Assembly: GCA_022791575.1 (NCBI GenBank)
Contig: JAAVZI010000026.1
Span: forward strand, 1 to 64,000
Origin: Lachnospiraceae bacterium
Lineage (GTDB): Bacteria; Bacillota; Clostridia; Lachnospirales; Lachnospiraceae
Direction: 5' to 3'
Length of the DNA stretch: 64,000 nt
How positions within the stretch are numbered: position 1 is the stretch's first letter; each line of letters opens with the position of its first letter. The position numbers and the translations under genes were made by a program. Positions 44,937 through 53,257 of the stretch are shown here, in pieces. The notes beneath the pieces were generated by a model. That model did not search any database. It saw nothing but the letters and a program-made list of their open reading frames with translations, and was not told the DNA's origin.

Positions 44937-46190
44937 CTAATATAATTCTGCAATGCGGCTTACTGCCACATAAATTTCAGATATTTTGTACCAGGTGGGA
45001 TAATCAACTGTTCCAGACTGCGGCAAGCCGAATACGCTCTGGAATTGCCGCACAGCTGCTGCTGTTGCCGGACCATAGATTCCATCTGCGGCAATACTGG
45101 GAATCGCAGGATAAGAATTGTGTATCGTATTAAGCTGTTCCTGAAGCTGGCGTACCTTACTCCCTGAGCTTCCCTGCGAAAGGGTATACCCAGGCCAGGA
45201 AGACGGAACACCAGAAACTTCTTCTGCTATATTGATATACATGCTGCTTCCATAATAATTACGAAGAATCTGTATAGCAGAATACCCTTGATCCCCCAGG
45301 TACTTGGACCCCCATTGCGACAGCCAGTTGGGACAGGTTACTCTCTGTCCGTCACAGTACTGGGTCAGGATGGGCTGACGCACATTTGGACGTGACAGAT
45401 AATTGCCAAACAATTCATCCGTAATCTCTGAAATTGTACTGAAAAAGTTGCGGCCATGCATCCATTTATGATCATAAGCAGTAGAGGATGTGATGGTAAA
45501 ATTATAGCCCTTGTTTCGATACCACTCTGTATATACCCGATTCAGCGTAAAAGACATAATCGCCAGGATATTCGCGCGGATCGTATTCGCAGGCCAGGTT
45601 GCATAGATTTCCGAAGAGGCTACATTTTTAATATAATCCCGGTAGCGCACATAATAATTGGGAGCCGAACTGTCGTTCGGGGGACCGTCATGAACAACAA
45701 TATATTCTGGAATTACTACCCGGCTTAAGACAATTTCCCCGGATTCATTGACTGGCTTAATCTCTGCCTCGGCGATCTTGGGCGGATATTCTCCATAGAG
45801 TGTATGTGGTGGAATTACAATTCGGTCAGTATCTGGACCCTCATGTGCGGGCAGCATCTCTACATCCTGCAGTGCCTTGACACCTTCTAACAACTCTACG
45901 CCGGATATTGTAATCGGCTCATATCCAGGCGCTGTAACATTTAAGTTGTATTCGGAATAAGGCTGTGCGTTGCCTGGAGAAAGACTGTATTCCAGAGGCG
46001 GCGTATTCAGATCTATCGTTTCTGTCCTTCCATTATCATTTGTTGTCAACTGCTCTAACGTACTATCCGGCTCACCGGTATAGGATATCTGTACAGTAGC
46101 ATCCGTAATCGGTCGGTGGGTCTGCTCAGATGTGACATTCACCTGCAGCTGCCCGGTTCCTTCCTGGTTCTGGGTCATTTTTACCTGCAT
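44937..46190 (-). CDS. SleC/SpoIID-like spore cortex-lytic protein with peptidoglycan-binding domain
   Basis: A 417-residue protein in three parts: an N-terminal beta-sandwich of the carboxypeptidase-regulatory type (about 8-112), a central SpoIID/LytB-like lytic domain (about 150-330, with IPEYIVVHDG, VASSEIYATWP and SQWGSKYLGDQGYSAIQILR), and a C-terminal PG_binding_1 domain (about 345-405, with IAADGIYGPATAAAVRQFQS). This order resembles clostridial SleC-type germination enzymes. There is no classical signal peptide. It forms a pair with the amidase 12 bp downstream. Confidence 0.82.
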   Translation of the reverse strand: MQVKMTQNQEGTGQLQVNVTSEQTHRPITDATVQISYTGEPDSTLEQLTTNDNGRTETIDLNTPPLEYSLSPGNAQPYSEYNLNVTAPGYEPITISGVELLEGVKALQDVEMLPAHEGPDTDRIVIPPHTLYGEYPPKIAEAEIKPVNESGEIVLSRVVIPEYIVVHDGPPNDSSAPNYYVRYRDYIKNVASSEIYATWPANTIRANILAIMSFTLNRVYTEWYRNKGYNFTITSSTAYDHKWMHGRNFFSTISEITDELFGNYLSRPNVRQPILTQYCDGQRVTCPNWLSQWGSKYLGDQGYSAIQILRNYYGSSMYINIAEEVSGVPSSWPGYTLSQGSSGSKVRQLQEQLNTIHNSYPAIPSIAADGIYGPATAAAVRQFQSVFGLPQSGTVDYPTWYKISEIYVAVSRIAELY

Positions 46191-46310
46191 GAAAATCTCC
46201 TTTTCCTATTCAACAGAGTTAGTTTTACCTAACTAATGTTAAACATGCCTTTATTATTCCTGGTTCATTTTATGCAGATCGCCTTGTAAAAATTACCATT
46301 TTTCATAAAA

Positions 46311-47177
46311 TCAACAAATCAGCATGGCCCTTAAAATTCCTGATTGAAAATGTTTTCTTTTTCCTGCTCCCAGCCCTATGTTCTGAATAGTAAAATGTTC
46401 CGGCAATTGATCCTTGGTTTTGACTGCGGCCACAATTGCTGCTCCAGTAGGCGTAACGAATTCTCCTTCCGCTTCCATAATGCGGATATTCAGCTGGTGT
46501 GCCTGTACAATATTAGCAACGGCAGGAACTGGCACCGGCAGGATTCCATGCTGACAACGGACCGTTCCCCGTCCCTCCCATAGCTCCGGCACGATTACTT
46601 CCTGAATGTCCAGATTGTCCATGCAGATAGCGGCAGCAGTGATATCTATAATAGAATCCACTGCCCCTACTTCATGAAAATGTACCTCGTCCTTAGGAAC
46701 ATGATGTGCTTTGGACTCCGCTTCGGCCAGTATATCAAAAATCCTCAATGCCAGATTCTTCGCTCTCTCCGATAAGTTTCCCTGGCAGATAATTTCTTTA
46801 ATTTCTTTCATTCCTCGATGTACATGATTGTGTTCCAGATGATGACTATGCTTATGTACCTTCTGGTGTTCATGTTCCTGAATAGGTCCCTCTTCCTGTA
46901 TATGCCCATGTCCGCAGTGATCTTGTTCTTCCTGATGTCGTCCATAAAGATATTCCATATCATGGTCATGATTTTCCTGATCCAATATCACATGAAAATC
47001 GCAGGCATCAATTCCGGATTTTTTTACACGGCTGATTTCCACTTGCCAGCCAGTCAGCGGCAGACTCTTTAATGCTTTCAAAAGCACTTCTTGGTCGGCC
47101 CCCAGATCCAGCAGTGCACCTACGGTCATATCACCGCTGATTCCTGAATAACATTCCAGATACAAGGTATTTCTCAT
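46311..47177 (-). CDS. larC: LarC N-terminal (LarC1) part of the nickel-pincer cofactor cyclometallase
   Basis: LarC inserts nickel into the pincer cofactor of lactate racemase-type enzymes. This 288-residue product begins TLYLECYSGISGDM, has the family's histidine-rich insert (about 69-121, candidate nickel binding), HFHEVGAVDSIIDI, and ends GILRAMLIC. Normal LarC continues for over 100 residues with the LarC2 domain; in Lactiplantibacillus the two parts join by ribosomal frameshifting. Here only 120 bp separate the stop from the next start and no LarC2 coding is seen. The gene begins directly at the larB stop. Confidence 0.88.
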   Translation of the reverse strand: MRNTLYLECYSGISGDMTVGALLDLGADQEVLLKALKSLPLTGWQVEISRVKKSGIDACDFHVILDQENHDHDMEYLYGRHQEEQDHCGHGHIQEEGPIQEHEHQKVHKHSHHLEHNHVHRGMKEIKEIICQGNLSERAKNLALRIFDILAEAESKAHHVPKDEVHFHEVGAVDSIIDITAAAICMDNLDIQEVIVPELWEGRGTVRCQHGILPVPVPAVANIVQAHQLNIRIMEAEGEFVTPTGAAIVAAVKTKDQLPEHFTIQNIGLGAGKRKHFQSGILRAMLIC

Positions 47178-47930
47178 TTAATTTTGTCCTCCTTCTGCCA
47201 GCCGGTTGATCTGAGTTGCCAGATAACCGGCACCATAACCGTTATCAATATTGACCACTGCAATTCCGTTCGCACAGGAATTAATCATTGTCAGCAGCGC
47301 AGACAGTCCATTCATACTGGCTCCATATCCTACCGAAGTCGGCACAGCTATTACCGGGTTCTCTACCAGTCCACCGATCACGCTTGCCAGCGCCCCCTCC
47401 ATTCCAGCTACGGCCACAACACAGTTTGCCTCCCGAATGGTCTCTGTTCTTGATAACAGCCGGTGTATGCCGCTGACCCCCACATCATAGATCCGCTCTA
47501 CAAAAGAGCCAAAATATTCTGCTGTCTGCGCCGCCTCTTCTGCAACTGGAATATCTGCTGTACCTGCGGTACAGACAGCAATTTTACCGATCTGTTTCTT
47601 ATCGTCTGTTTCTATCTTTAAAATACGAGAAGATGCATCATACTGAATCTTGGGAAGATAGGTCTGCAGATAATCAGCCTGTTCTTGTGAAGCCCTTGTT
47701 CCCAAAACCTCCCCTTCTTCTTTATAAATGCTTTCATAAATATGCAGCAATTGTTCTTTGGATTTTCCGCTGCAGAATACTACTTCTGCAAAACCAGTCC
47801 GCTTCCGGCGGTCTTTGTCCAGTTTGGCATATCCCATTTCTTCATAACCCGGCCGGCCGATCAGCGTTTCTGCTTCTTCCACCGATAAGATTCCTTCCTG
47901 CACATTTCTAAGAATCTGCTGTAACTCCAT
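47178..47930 (-). CDS. larB: LarB, pyridinium-3,5-biscarboxylic acid mononucleotide synthase
   Basis: Carboxylates and hydrolyses nicotinic acid adenine dinucleotide, the first step of nickel-pincer cofactor synthesis. The 250-residue protein has a variable N-terminal part and a PurE/AIR-carboxylase-like C-terminal domain with the GTADIPVAEEA and AGMEGALASVIGG segments. GGGAGG lies 10 bp before the ATG at 47928-47930. Its TAA is immediately followed by the larC ATG. larA and larE are not in the window. Confidence 0.92.
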   Translation of the reverse strand: MELQQILRNVQEGILSVEEAETLIGRPGYEEMGYAKLDKDRRKRTGFAEVVFCSGKSKEQLLHIYESIYKEEGEVLGTRASQEQADYLQTYLPKIQYDASSRILKIETDDKKQIGKIAVCTAGTADIPVAEEAAQTAEYFGSFVERIYDVGVSGIHRLLSRTETIREANCVVAVAGMEGALASVIGGLVENPVIAVPTSVGYGASMNGLSALLTMINSCANGIAVVNIDNGYGAGYLATQINRLAEGGQN

Positions 47931-48021
47931 TTTATGTATGCCTCCCAATTATTTTGAATCATTCTGGTCTGACTCCTGACACAATTCTATTTACATTCTC
48001 CGCCTTTTAGCTATTCTTTAT

Positions 48022-49164
48022 TTATCCAAAAATCATTCTGGCCTGTTCCATACGTTCTACAATCGAAACCTGAAACGGACAACGCGTCTCACATCCGCCA
48101 CAGCCAACACAGTCCGAGGCATGCTTCTCTAATATCTGATAATGATTACGTACAGAATCTGGCACCTCTTCTTGCATGGTGGCAAGATCATAGAGCTTGT
48201 TAACCATCGCAATATCAATCCCGGATGGACAGGGCTTACAATGCCCGCAGTAAGTACACTGGCCCATATAGGCATGTTTGGGCGCATTGGCAAGTATGCT
48301 GGCATAGTCCTTTTCTTCCTCATTGGCCGTCTCATATGCTACAGCCGCCTCTACCTGCTGCGGTGTATCAAATCCTGCCATAATACTGGCCACCGCCGGT
48401 CTGGTCAGTACATAATGAATACATTGTACGGGCGTCAGCGCCACCCCAAAAGGAGAACGAGCCGCATCGAATAAACGCCCGCCGGCAAATCCTTTCATAA
48501 CTGTTATTCCAACGTCGTTGCTCTCGCATATCTGATACAGTTCTGCCCGCTCCCTGTCAATTCCTGCAAGCTGTGCATCGTATTCTTCCACAAAATACTG
48601 CTCCATATCCTCACTGGCAGGCATCATATCAAATGCAGGATTGATGCTGAACAGAATCATTTCTACCACACCGCTTTGCGCAGCCATTCTGGCAATGCTG
48701 GGATTATGGGTACTCATTCCGATATGCCGGATGATACCTTTTTGTTTTAATTCCTGTACATACTGCAGAAATTCTCCCTTCATAACCTGTTCATAATCTT
48801 CTTTGGTATCTACATAATGAATCATACCCAGATCTATATAGTCCGTATCCAATCGGTCCAGCAGATCTTGAAACGCTTCCTTGACCAGCGGCAATTCTCT
48901 AGTCCGTACATACTGGCCATTCTGCCAGGTGGAGCCCAGATGCCCTTGAATGATCCAGCGTTCCCTTTTTCCGCGGATTGCTGCGCCTATATTCGAACGT
49001 ACATTCGGTTCCGACATCCAGCAATCCAGTATATTGATACCCTTTTCTTCACACAAATCAATGATTGCCTGACACTCCTGGGTATTGTGGCGCTCCAGCC
49101 ATTCTCCGCCCAGGCCGATCTCACTTACCATTAATTCCGTCTTTCCCAATCTTCTATAATTCAT
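48022..49164 (-). CDS. Aldo/keto reductase with C-terminal ferredoxin-like 4Fe-4S domain
   Basis: A 380-residue oxidoreductase: an aldo/keto reductase barrel (about 1-280, opening MNYRRLGKTELMVSEIGLGG) fused to a C-terminal domain with two cysteine clusters, CTYCGHCKPCP and CVGCGGCETRCPF, fitting two 4Fe-4S centres. This fusion is common in anaerobic Firmicutes; the substrate is unknown. I chose the ATG at 49162-49164 behind AAGAGGAACA. It follows the HD-domain gene by 14 bp. Confidence 0.9.
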   Translation of the reverse strand: MNYRRLGKTELMVSEIGLGGEWLERHNTQECQAIIDLCEEKGINILDCWMSEPNVRSNIGAAIRGKRERWIIQGHLGSTWQNGQYVRTRELPLVKEAFQDLLDRLDTDYIDLGMIHYVDTKEDYEQVMKGEFLQYVQELKQKGIIRHIGMSTHNPSIARMAAQSGVVEMILFSINPAFDMMPASEDMEQYFVEEYDAQLAGIDRERAELYQICESNDVGITVMKGFAGGRLFDAARSPFGVALTPVQCIHYVLTRPAVASIMAGFDTPQQVEAAVAYETANEEEKDYASILANAPKHAYMGQCTYCGHCKPCPSGIDIAMVNKLYDLATMQEEVPDSVRNHYQILEKHASDCVGCGGCETRCPFQVSIVERMEQARMIFG

Positions 49165-49178
49165 ATTGTTCCTCTTTT

Positions 49179-49634
49179 CTATATTTCTGATAGGGAAACC
49201 GACAGGGAATGCTCTGAACAGGTTTCCCATACCGCGCAGATTTTATCTGCCATACATAAGATTACACTTTCTCTGTATTTGGGCGGTGTCACATTTAATG
49301 GAAACATATGTTTCCTTATCATATCCCGTTCAATACTGCCCAGCTGAAAATCCCGATCGGCATTCTGAAGCGCCCGGCCTGCATGGGTAAAACCATGCAG
49401 ACGATGGCTCTTATCCCGCACATGCCAGTCATACAGAAAATAATCATGTAATAGTGCACCTCTTACCAAAGCCCGACGGTCTACTCTGACATGCAGTTTG
49501 TCAGCCAATACCAGGCACAGGTAAGCCACACCTAACGAATGTTGGTAGACACTAACACTACCATGCTGCAGATATTGCTTTTCCAGCTGCATATTGGCAG
49601 ATTCCAGAATATCCGAACCATATAAAACAATCAT
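49179..49634 (-). CDS. HD-domain phosphohydrolase
   Basis: A 151-residue metal-dependent phosphohydrolase of the HD superfamily. It has SVYQHSLGVAYLC (first histidine) and the paired ALLHDYFLYDWH motif, then HTRAG-type downstream residues (GFTHAGRALQNA). The substrate is unknown; similar clostridial proteins are annotated only as HD domain proteins. I chose the ATG behind TTGGAGAAAG (49632-49634). It lies 49 bp after metY and 14 bp before the ferredoxin aldo/keto reductase gene. Confidence 0.85.
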   Translation of the reverse strand: MIVLYGSDILESANMQLEKQYLQHGSVSVYQHSLGVAYLCLVLADKLHVRVDRRALVRGALLHDYFLYDWHVRDKSHRLHGFTHAGRALQNADRDFQLGSIERDMIRKHMFPLNVTPPKYRESVILCMADKICAVWETCSEHSLSVSLSEI

Positions 49635-49683
49635 CTTTCTCCAAATTGTCTGATTACTAATGGAAATCACATCTCCTTTATTT

Positions 49684-50967
49684 TTAAATACATTCCAATG
49701 CCTGCGCAAGATCCGCAATCAAGTCCTCTTTGTCTTCCAGGCCACAGGACATACGAACCATGCCCGCCGGAATTCCTGCTTCGGCAAGCTGCTCCTCTGT
49801 CATCTGGCGATGCGTGGAGGTCGCCGGATTCAAGCAGCAGGTTCTGGCATCTGCCACATGTGTCTCAATCGCCGCCAATTTTAGATTTTTCATAAATGCT
49901 TCTGCTGCCTTACGTCCGCCTTCCAATTCAAAGGACACAACTCCGCAGCCTCCATTTGGCAGGTATTTTTGTGCGATTTCGTAATAAGTATCCCCTTTCA
50001 GTCCCGGATAGGTAACTTTCTTTACTTTAGGATGATTCTGCAGAAATTCTGCTATTGCCTGGCCGTTCTCTACATGACGCGGCATACGTACATGCAGGGA
50101 TTCCAGCCCCAGATTCAGAAGAAATGCATGCTGCGGCGACTGAATGCAGCCTAAATCCCGCATCAACTGAGCCGTGCATTTCGTAATAAATGCTCCCTCT
50201 TTCCCAAACCGTTCCGCATACGTAATACCATGATAGGACTCATCCGGCGTACAAAGTCCCGGAAATTTATCGGCATATGCCATCCAGTCAAACTTACCGG
50301 AATCTACAATGGCGCCACCAACTGCCGCTCCATGCCCATCCATATATTTGGTTGTGGAATGGGTTACAATATCTGCCCCCCATTCTATTGGACGGCAATT
50401 GACCGGGGTGGGAAATGTATTATCAATGATAAGCGGAACCCCATGTGCATGGGCTGCTTTTGCAAATTTCTCAATATCCAGTACCGTCAGCGCCGGATTG
50501 GCAATGGTCTCTCCGAATACTGCCCTTGTATTGTCCTTAAATGCCGCATTCAACTCCTCTTCCGAACAATCCGGGGAAACAAATGTCACTTCTATTCCCA
50601 TTTTTGCCATTGTGACAGAAATCAGGTTGAACGTTCCGCCATAAATGGAGGAGGAAGACACGATATGGCTTCCGCATTCGCAAATATTGAATAAAGCGAA
50701 GAAATTCGCCGCTTGTCCCGAAGAAGTCAGCATACCTGCGCATCCCCCTTCTAAAGCAGCAATTTTCGCCGCTACATGGTCATTGGTCGGATTCTGCAGT
50801 CGGGTATAGAAATATCCTTCCGCCTCCAGATCAAATAATTTCCCCATATCCTCACTGGTTTCATACTTAAAGGTTGTAGATTGAATGATCGGAATCTGCC
50901 TTGGTTCCCCGTTACCCGGTGTATAGCCTGCCTGTACGCATTTTGTGTTAATCTTATAATTGTCCAT
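49684..50967 (-). CDS. metY: O-acetylhomoserine sulfhydrylase
   Basis: A PLP enzyme that makes homocysteine (or cysteine) from O-acetylhomoserine and sulfide. The 427-residue protein belongs to the Cys/Met metabolism family, with the cofactor lysine K207 (THSTTKYMDGHG) and the GGxxG-type TSSGQAANF segment (81-89). AAAGGAGAAG precedes the ATG. Only 33 bp separate it from the upstream DUF1963 gene, leaving no room for a SAM riboswitch. Confidence 0.95.
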   Translation of the reverse strand: MDNYKINTKCVQAGYTPGNGEPRQIPIIQSTTFKYETSEDMGKLFDLEAEGYFYTRLQNPTNDHVAAKIAALEGGCAGMLTSSGQAANFFALFNICECGSHIVSSSSIYGGTFNLISVTMAKMGIEVTFVSPDCSEEELNAAFKDNTRAVFGETIANPALTVLDIEKFAKAAHAHGVPLIIDNTFPTPVNCRPIEWGADIVTHSTTKYMDGHGAAVGGAIVDSGKFDWMAYADKFPGLCTPDESYHGITYAERFGKEGAFITKCTAQLMRDLGCIQSPQHAFLLNLGLESLHVRMPRHVENGQAIAEFLQNHPKVKKVTYPGLKGDTYYEIAQKYLPNGGCGVVSFELEGGRKAAEAFMKNLKLAAIETHVADARTCCLNPATSTHRQMTEEQLAEAGIPAGMVRMSCGLEDKEDLIADLAQALECI

Positions 50968-51000
50968 AATCTTCTCCTTTACTTATTGTTTGAATCTGCA

Positions 51001-51867
51001 TTAACAGCAATCCCAATTATATAATACTTTTGAAAAATCTCTCTTTTCCAGATCTTTGCGATTGATAAAGAAATTCCCAACACCGCAGTCTCCCCAAAGT
51101 ACAAGATCATCCTGTCCCTTATAATCTGAATCCATCTGAAACAGCAGTGTATCATATATACGATACTTTTCTTCATATTCCCGCGGGTCCGTCTGCGTAA
51201 AATATGGATACCCCAGCATTTTGTGTCCGCAGCATGCATCCTCATCCTCGTCTCCGCGGTACTCTTCTTCAATTTCATCCATGACCTCATAATCAACTGC
51301 GTCATAGATCGACTCTTCACCCAAGTCAACATCCCACAGTTCTTTTACCACATCCTTGAACATCTGATCAAACCGGTAATCACTAAAGCTCATAAAAGAA
51401 GTATCATTCACACACTCTACCGCCAGTTCCTTCAGCACTGGTGTATATTCCTGAAATTCCTCTCGGCTGCTGTCCGGCACTCCCAGTTTCTCAATTTCTT
51501 CTCTAGTAATATCATAATTTACAGACTCATGATAAACAACCCGAAATGTATCCTGAACATCCGGGTGATCAAAATCAATGCCAAACAGTTCGTCCGGCAG
51601 AATAAAAAACTGCAGCATACCCGCGTCCGGCAGCGGCCCTTCTACCTCCATCTGTTCAAAATTCAGCTGCGCAAGCAGCATCAATGCCTGGCCGTTTGAA
51701 TCTTTCGGGTATTCCCGCTTCAAATCCCAGTACGGCAGTCCGCCAAACTTACTGTCTGTCAGCTCCGGCTTTTTCTCAGGATTAATCAATAATGAACAAA
51801 CTGGCTCCGCTGTTTTGTTGTGAATTTCCTCAATAACCTTCCTTACTTCATCTAGTCCAAATTCCAT
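51001..51867 (-). CDS. DUF1963 (YwqG-like) protein
   Basis: A 288-residue cytoplasmic protein of the YwqG/DUF1963 family; no biochemical function is established. Family features are DSKFGGLPYWDLKREYPKDS, LLAQLNFEQM, MLQFFI and the end CGVGNFFINRKDL with a double-cysteine tail. I chose the ATG behind AAAAGGAGTG (51865-51867). It heads a likely operon with metY, the HD protein and the aldo/keto reductase. A paralogous domain ends the large protein at 62010. Confidence 0.85.
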   Translation of the reverse strand: MEFGLDEVRKVIEEIHNKTAEPVCSLLINPEKKPELTDSKFGGLPYWDLKREYPKDSNGQALMLLAQLNFEQMEVEGPLPDAGMLQFFILPDELFGIDFDHPDVQDTFRVVYHESVNYDITREEIEKLGVPDSSREEFQEYTPVLKELAVECVNDTSFMSFSDYRFDQMFKDVVKELWDVDLGEESIYDAVDYEVMDEIEEEYRGDEDEDACCGHKMLGYPYFTQTDPREYEEKYRIYDTLLFQMDSDYKGQDDLVLWGDCGVGNFFINRKDLEKRDFSKVLYNWDCC

Positions 51868-51900
51868 ATGGTTTTCACTCCTTTTGTTACTCAAATTTAT

Positions 51901-52094
51901 TAGGCAATTGCGAAAGTTGTATTCAAAGCGACGAGTTTGAACAATAGATACAAAAATTCCGCTCAAAGACGTTGATTGGACATGAGGAGGGACCCACGAA
52001 GTGGGAGGAGTCCTGGTGTCAGTACTTAATTCGCTCCATTTTTGTATCTATTGCCCAAACTCTGACATTGAAATAAGGGTTTCGTAAATGTCTA
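51901..52094. mobile_element. Palindromic miniature element, family A, copy 5 (long form)
   Basis: About 194 bp with ends TAGGCAATTGCGAAAG and the complement of TTTCGTAAATGTCTA. The arms are CAATAGATACAAAAAT and ATTTTTGTATCTATTG, a third self-complementary version. The centre holds the extra module with a hairpin built on CCCAC-TTCG-TGGG (minus strand), shared with copy 2. The direct repeat TACTCAAATTTAT (51888-51900 and 52093-52105) flanks it. It lies 33 bp upstream of the DUF1963 gene. Confidence 0.75.
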
Positions 52095-52105
52095 CTCAAA
52101 TTTAT

Positions 52106-52550
52106 GACATAATTTTAATTAATTCGCTTTATATTCTCTAAAATTTCCTTATTTATAAGGAAATCATACTTCCATATTATTATGTAATTTCTTTTCAACT
52201 CATTTCCAATGTCTTACCATCCTTCCTTCCAATCAAATTATATTCCTTAAACAAATTCGTATAATACTCTCTATCCCATATATGCAGCTTTTTTTATTAT
52301 AGTATGTTTTTTAGAGATTGACAAGCCTCATCAACTTATGATTATTGTAATTTGCAGCTATGTAAATTACAGGAGCCAGCGGTAGAACCCTTACTCATAC
52401 ATTTTATCTTTATTATAATTGATATAGCTTGTACCTGCAACCTCAATTATCAAGATTCTTTCTTGTCTTAACAATTGAGCCAATCCATTTGCAGATAGTC
52501 TCCCATATGAAGTTGTCTGTTCTTAAACCCGGCTTTTACCCGTTAGAACG
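52106..52550. other. AT-rich intergenic stretch without a recognisable gene
   Basis: About 445 bp between the miniature element and the hairpins at 52552. It is AT-rich at first, then of mixed composition. I see no start with a ribosome binding site, no repeat shared with the rest of the window and no RNA fold that I recognise. Confidence 0.5.
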
Positions 52551-52551
52551 T

Positions 52552-52601
52552 GTGCCCGATGGGCACAAAAAAGGTTCTTACTCAATTTTGAATAAGAACC
52601 T
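52552..52601 (-). terminator. Double hairpin / terminator after the ferritin-like gene
   Basis: On the minus strand AGGTTCTTA … TAAGAACCT (52572-52601) is followed by TTTTTTG, a proper terminator about 55 bp past the gene at 52656. Right behind it a second short hairpin GTGCCC-GAT-GGGCAC occupies 52552-52566. Confidence 0.75.
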
Positions 52602-52655
52602 AACGAAACTAATTCTGAACTTTCGTTCATCATACTCATAAGTTTTTTCCTGACA

Positions 52656-53090
52656 CTATAAATATTTCTGCATATCCCTTGTCAATTTCTCTTCCAGACT
52701 AATAATCTGCTTGGCTATATCCTTTGATTTCTCATCTGCAGCTTGGTATTGGTTTAGATATTTATGCAGCGACTTAATGCCCATATTGCATCCATCCGTC
52801 ATCAGATCTGCAATCGTTTGATCCGATTCATCCATCACCAGCCGGACATTGGTTTTCATCCAAGACATGCCCTTTGCCATCGGATTAGGCTCTTTTCCCT
52901 CATCGTGATATTCATGCAGGAGTGTTCGAATCTCATCCTCCAGCCGGATATGCTCTGCCTTGTATTCTGCCAGGCTCTGTCTAAGCATATCGTCATGAAT
53001 ATAACCGATCATATCCTCCATAGAGGCAACCCCCATTTTCACCCCGGCATCACATTCACGCAGCAATTTGATACTATCTCCTTCAATCAT
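52656..53090 (-). CDS. Probable ferritin-like (DUF2383-type) helical protein
   Basis: A 144-residue, almost wholly helical protein. The spacing of acidic residues and histidines (LLRECDAGVKMG, DMLRQSLAEYKAEHIRLEDE, LLHEYHDEGKEPNP, MAKGMSWMK) resembles the DUF2383/ferritin-like helical family seen in clostridia; the C-terminal helix is charged. Metal binding is an inference. I took the ATG at 53088-53090; the frame can be extended 26 residues to 53168, and AAAGGA lies about 12 bp from the chosen ATG, so the start is uncertain. Confidence 0.6.
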   Translation of the reverse strand: MIEGDSIKLLRECDAGVKMGVASMEDMIGYIHDDMLRQSLAEYKAEHIRLEDEIRTLLHEYHDEGKEPNPMAKGMSWMKTNVRLVMDESDQTIADLMTDGCNMGIKSLHKYLNQYQAADEKSKDIAKQIISLEEKLTRDMQKYL

Positions 53091-53257
53091 GGCATTACCA
53101 TTTCCTTTCCCTGCCTGGAAATCATCTGCAAACAGCCTTATTCTACCAACAGGATCATTTCCCGGCAAATTATTTACACTATACCATCAGTATCCCTCAT
53201 TGATACCTATTCCATACCATAAAATTCAGCAAGTATAAAATTCATGAATTTCCAAAT

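Noticed and set aside
46191..46310. Forespore SigG-like promoter before the SleC-like gene
   Set aside because: GAATAA is present but the -10 match is too weak to support a call.
50968..51000. SAM riboswitch before metY
   Set aside because: Only 33 bp separate metY from the upstream gene, too short for any SAM riboswitch.
51901..52094. CRISPR repeat or phage attachment site
   Set aside because: The repeats are dispersed, palindromic and flanked by target duplications, without spacers or an integrase gene.
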